DNA from: UBA4582 sp002389265
Lineage (GTDB): Bacteria; Pseudomonadota; Gammaproteobacteria; Pseudomonadales; Azotimanducaceae
Direction: 5' to 3'
Assembly: GCA_943788825.1 (NCBI GenBank)
Contig: CALSRT010000012.1
Span: forward strand, 49,788-113,787
Length of the DNA: 64,000 nt
A program made the position numbers and the translations under genes. Numbering within the stretch: the stretch's first letter is position 1; the number at the start of each line of letters is the position of its first letter. Shown piece by piece: positions 63,745-64,000 of this stretch. The notes beneath the pieces were generated by a model that saw only the letters and a list, made by a program, of their open reading frames with translations, did no database searches and was not told the DNA's origin.

Positions 63745-64000
63745 TTAAGGTGACTCGGTCCCAACCATTTCGCCGACAAAGATGTCGAGCGGTAGCACTG
63801 CTGTTACCCCGACATTGGGTGCATCCACCAGCTGAGTAATGCGCAGGTCGACCGCTACGCTAGCAATAACGAGCGCCTGATTTCTGTTGTACCCATAGGT
63901 AGCCACGATGTAATTGATCATACTATCGAGAGCATTTCGCGCTGCTATGTTTATATCGTTGGACACGTTGCCTAGGAGCCCTAGCACTCTTGAATCGAGA
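63745..64000 (-). CDS. Acetamidase/formamidase C-terminal end, 5' part beyond the window
   Basis: 85 codons, open to the last base of the window. The pattern RNALDSMINYIVATYGYNRNQALVIASVAVDLRITQLVDAPNVGVTAVLPLDIF (in parts) is the conserved C-terminus of the acetamidase/formamidase family (FmdA_AmdA), which hydrolyses small amides to ammonia and the acid. A GTG at 63987 is an internal codon and not a likely start, since the conserved frame continues further upstream. Stop TAA at 63745-63747. Confidence 0.8.
   Translation of the reverse strand, partial: LDSRVLGLLGNVSNDINIAARNALDSMINYIVATYGYNRNQALVIASVAVDLRITQLVDAPNVGVTAVLPLDIFVGEMVGTESP

Overview
The window looks like chromosomal DNA of a free-living, respiring gammaproteobacterium. 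The evidence is a complete sdhCDAB-sucAB-lpd-sucCD cluster divergent from gltA, acnB, and the run asd-fimV-truA-trpF...folC-dedD-cvpA-purF that I know from Pseudomonas-type gammaproteobacteria. LpxH, the DUF1631 protein, SixA and MiaE fit the same group. The sequence alone does not support a genus. Non-ATG starts (TTG, GTG) are common here.

Layout. 1-6920: the 3' end of mtnA, a DUF3014 membrane protein, a Sel1-repeat protein, a CoxE-like VWA gene broken by a frameshift in a purine-only microsatellite, a D-2-hydroxyacid dehydrogenase and a cyclophilin. 6999-19887: the TCA-cycle block, with gltA leftward and sdhCDAB, sucAB, lpd and sucCD rightward, closed by a strong terminator. 20032-28537: htpG, a DUF1631 protein, sixA, a DUF4892 protein, folE, aroC and a LysR regulator. 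28803-40098: asd, fimV, truA, trpF, trpB, trpA, folC, dedD-like, cvpA, purF. In this block accD (normally beside folC) and leuCDB (normally between the lysR and asd) are absent. 40208-48331: a MoxR/DUF58/transglutaminase operon, acnB, miaE and lpxH. 48562-48846: tRNA-Pro(UGG), tRNA-Arg(UCU) and tRNA-His(GUG).

48825-58251 looks like an accessory island attached to tRNA-His. The 3' end of tRNA-His is repeated twice more downstream in an 84-bp tandem repeat. A compact, translationally overlapping operon follows: a secreted TPR-CHAT (caspase-like) protein, an outer-membrane two-partner-secretion transporter (TpsB) preceded by a SPOR domain, and a 1632-residue exoprotein (TpsA). The exoprotein carries about 5.6 almost identical 139-residue repeats and has only two cysteines, both at its C-terminus. 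I consider this CHAT / SPOR-TpsB / repeat-TpsA unit the most interesting system in the window.

58252-64000: a family of short inverted-repeat elements with G-rich termini (two full copies and one solo end), a GST-like protein, a DUF885 lipoprotein, an Old-Yellow-Enzyme-type oxidoreductase, the 3' remnant of an amidohydrolase cut at the edge of one such element, and the C-terminal end of an acetamidase/formamidase that runs off the window.
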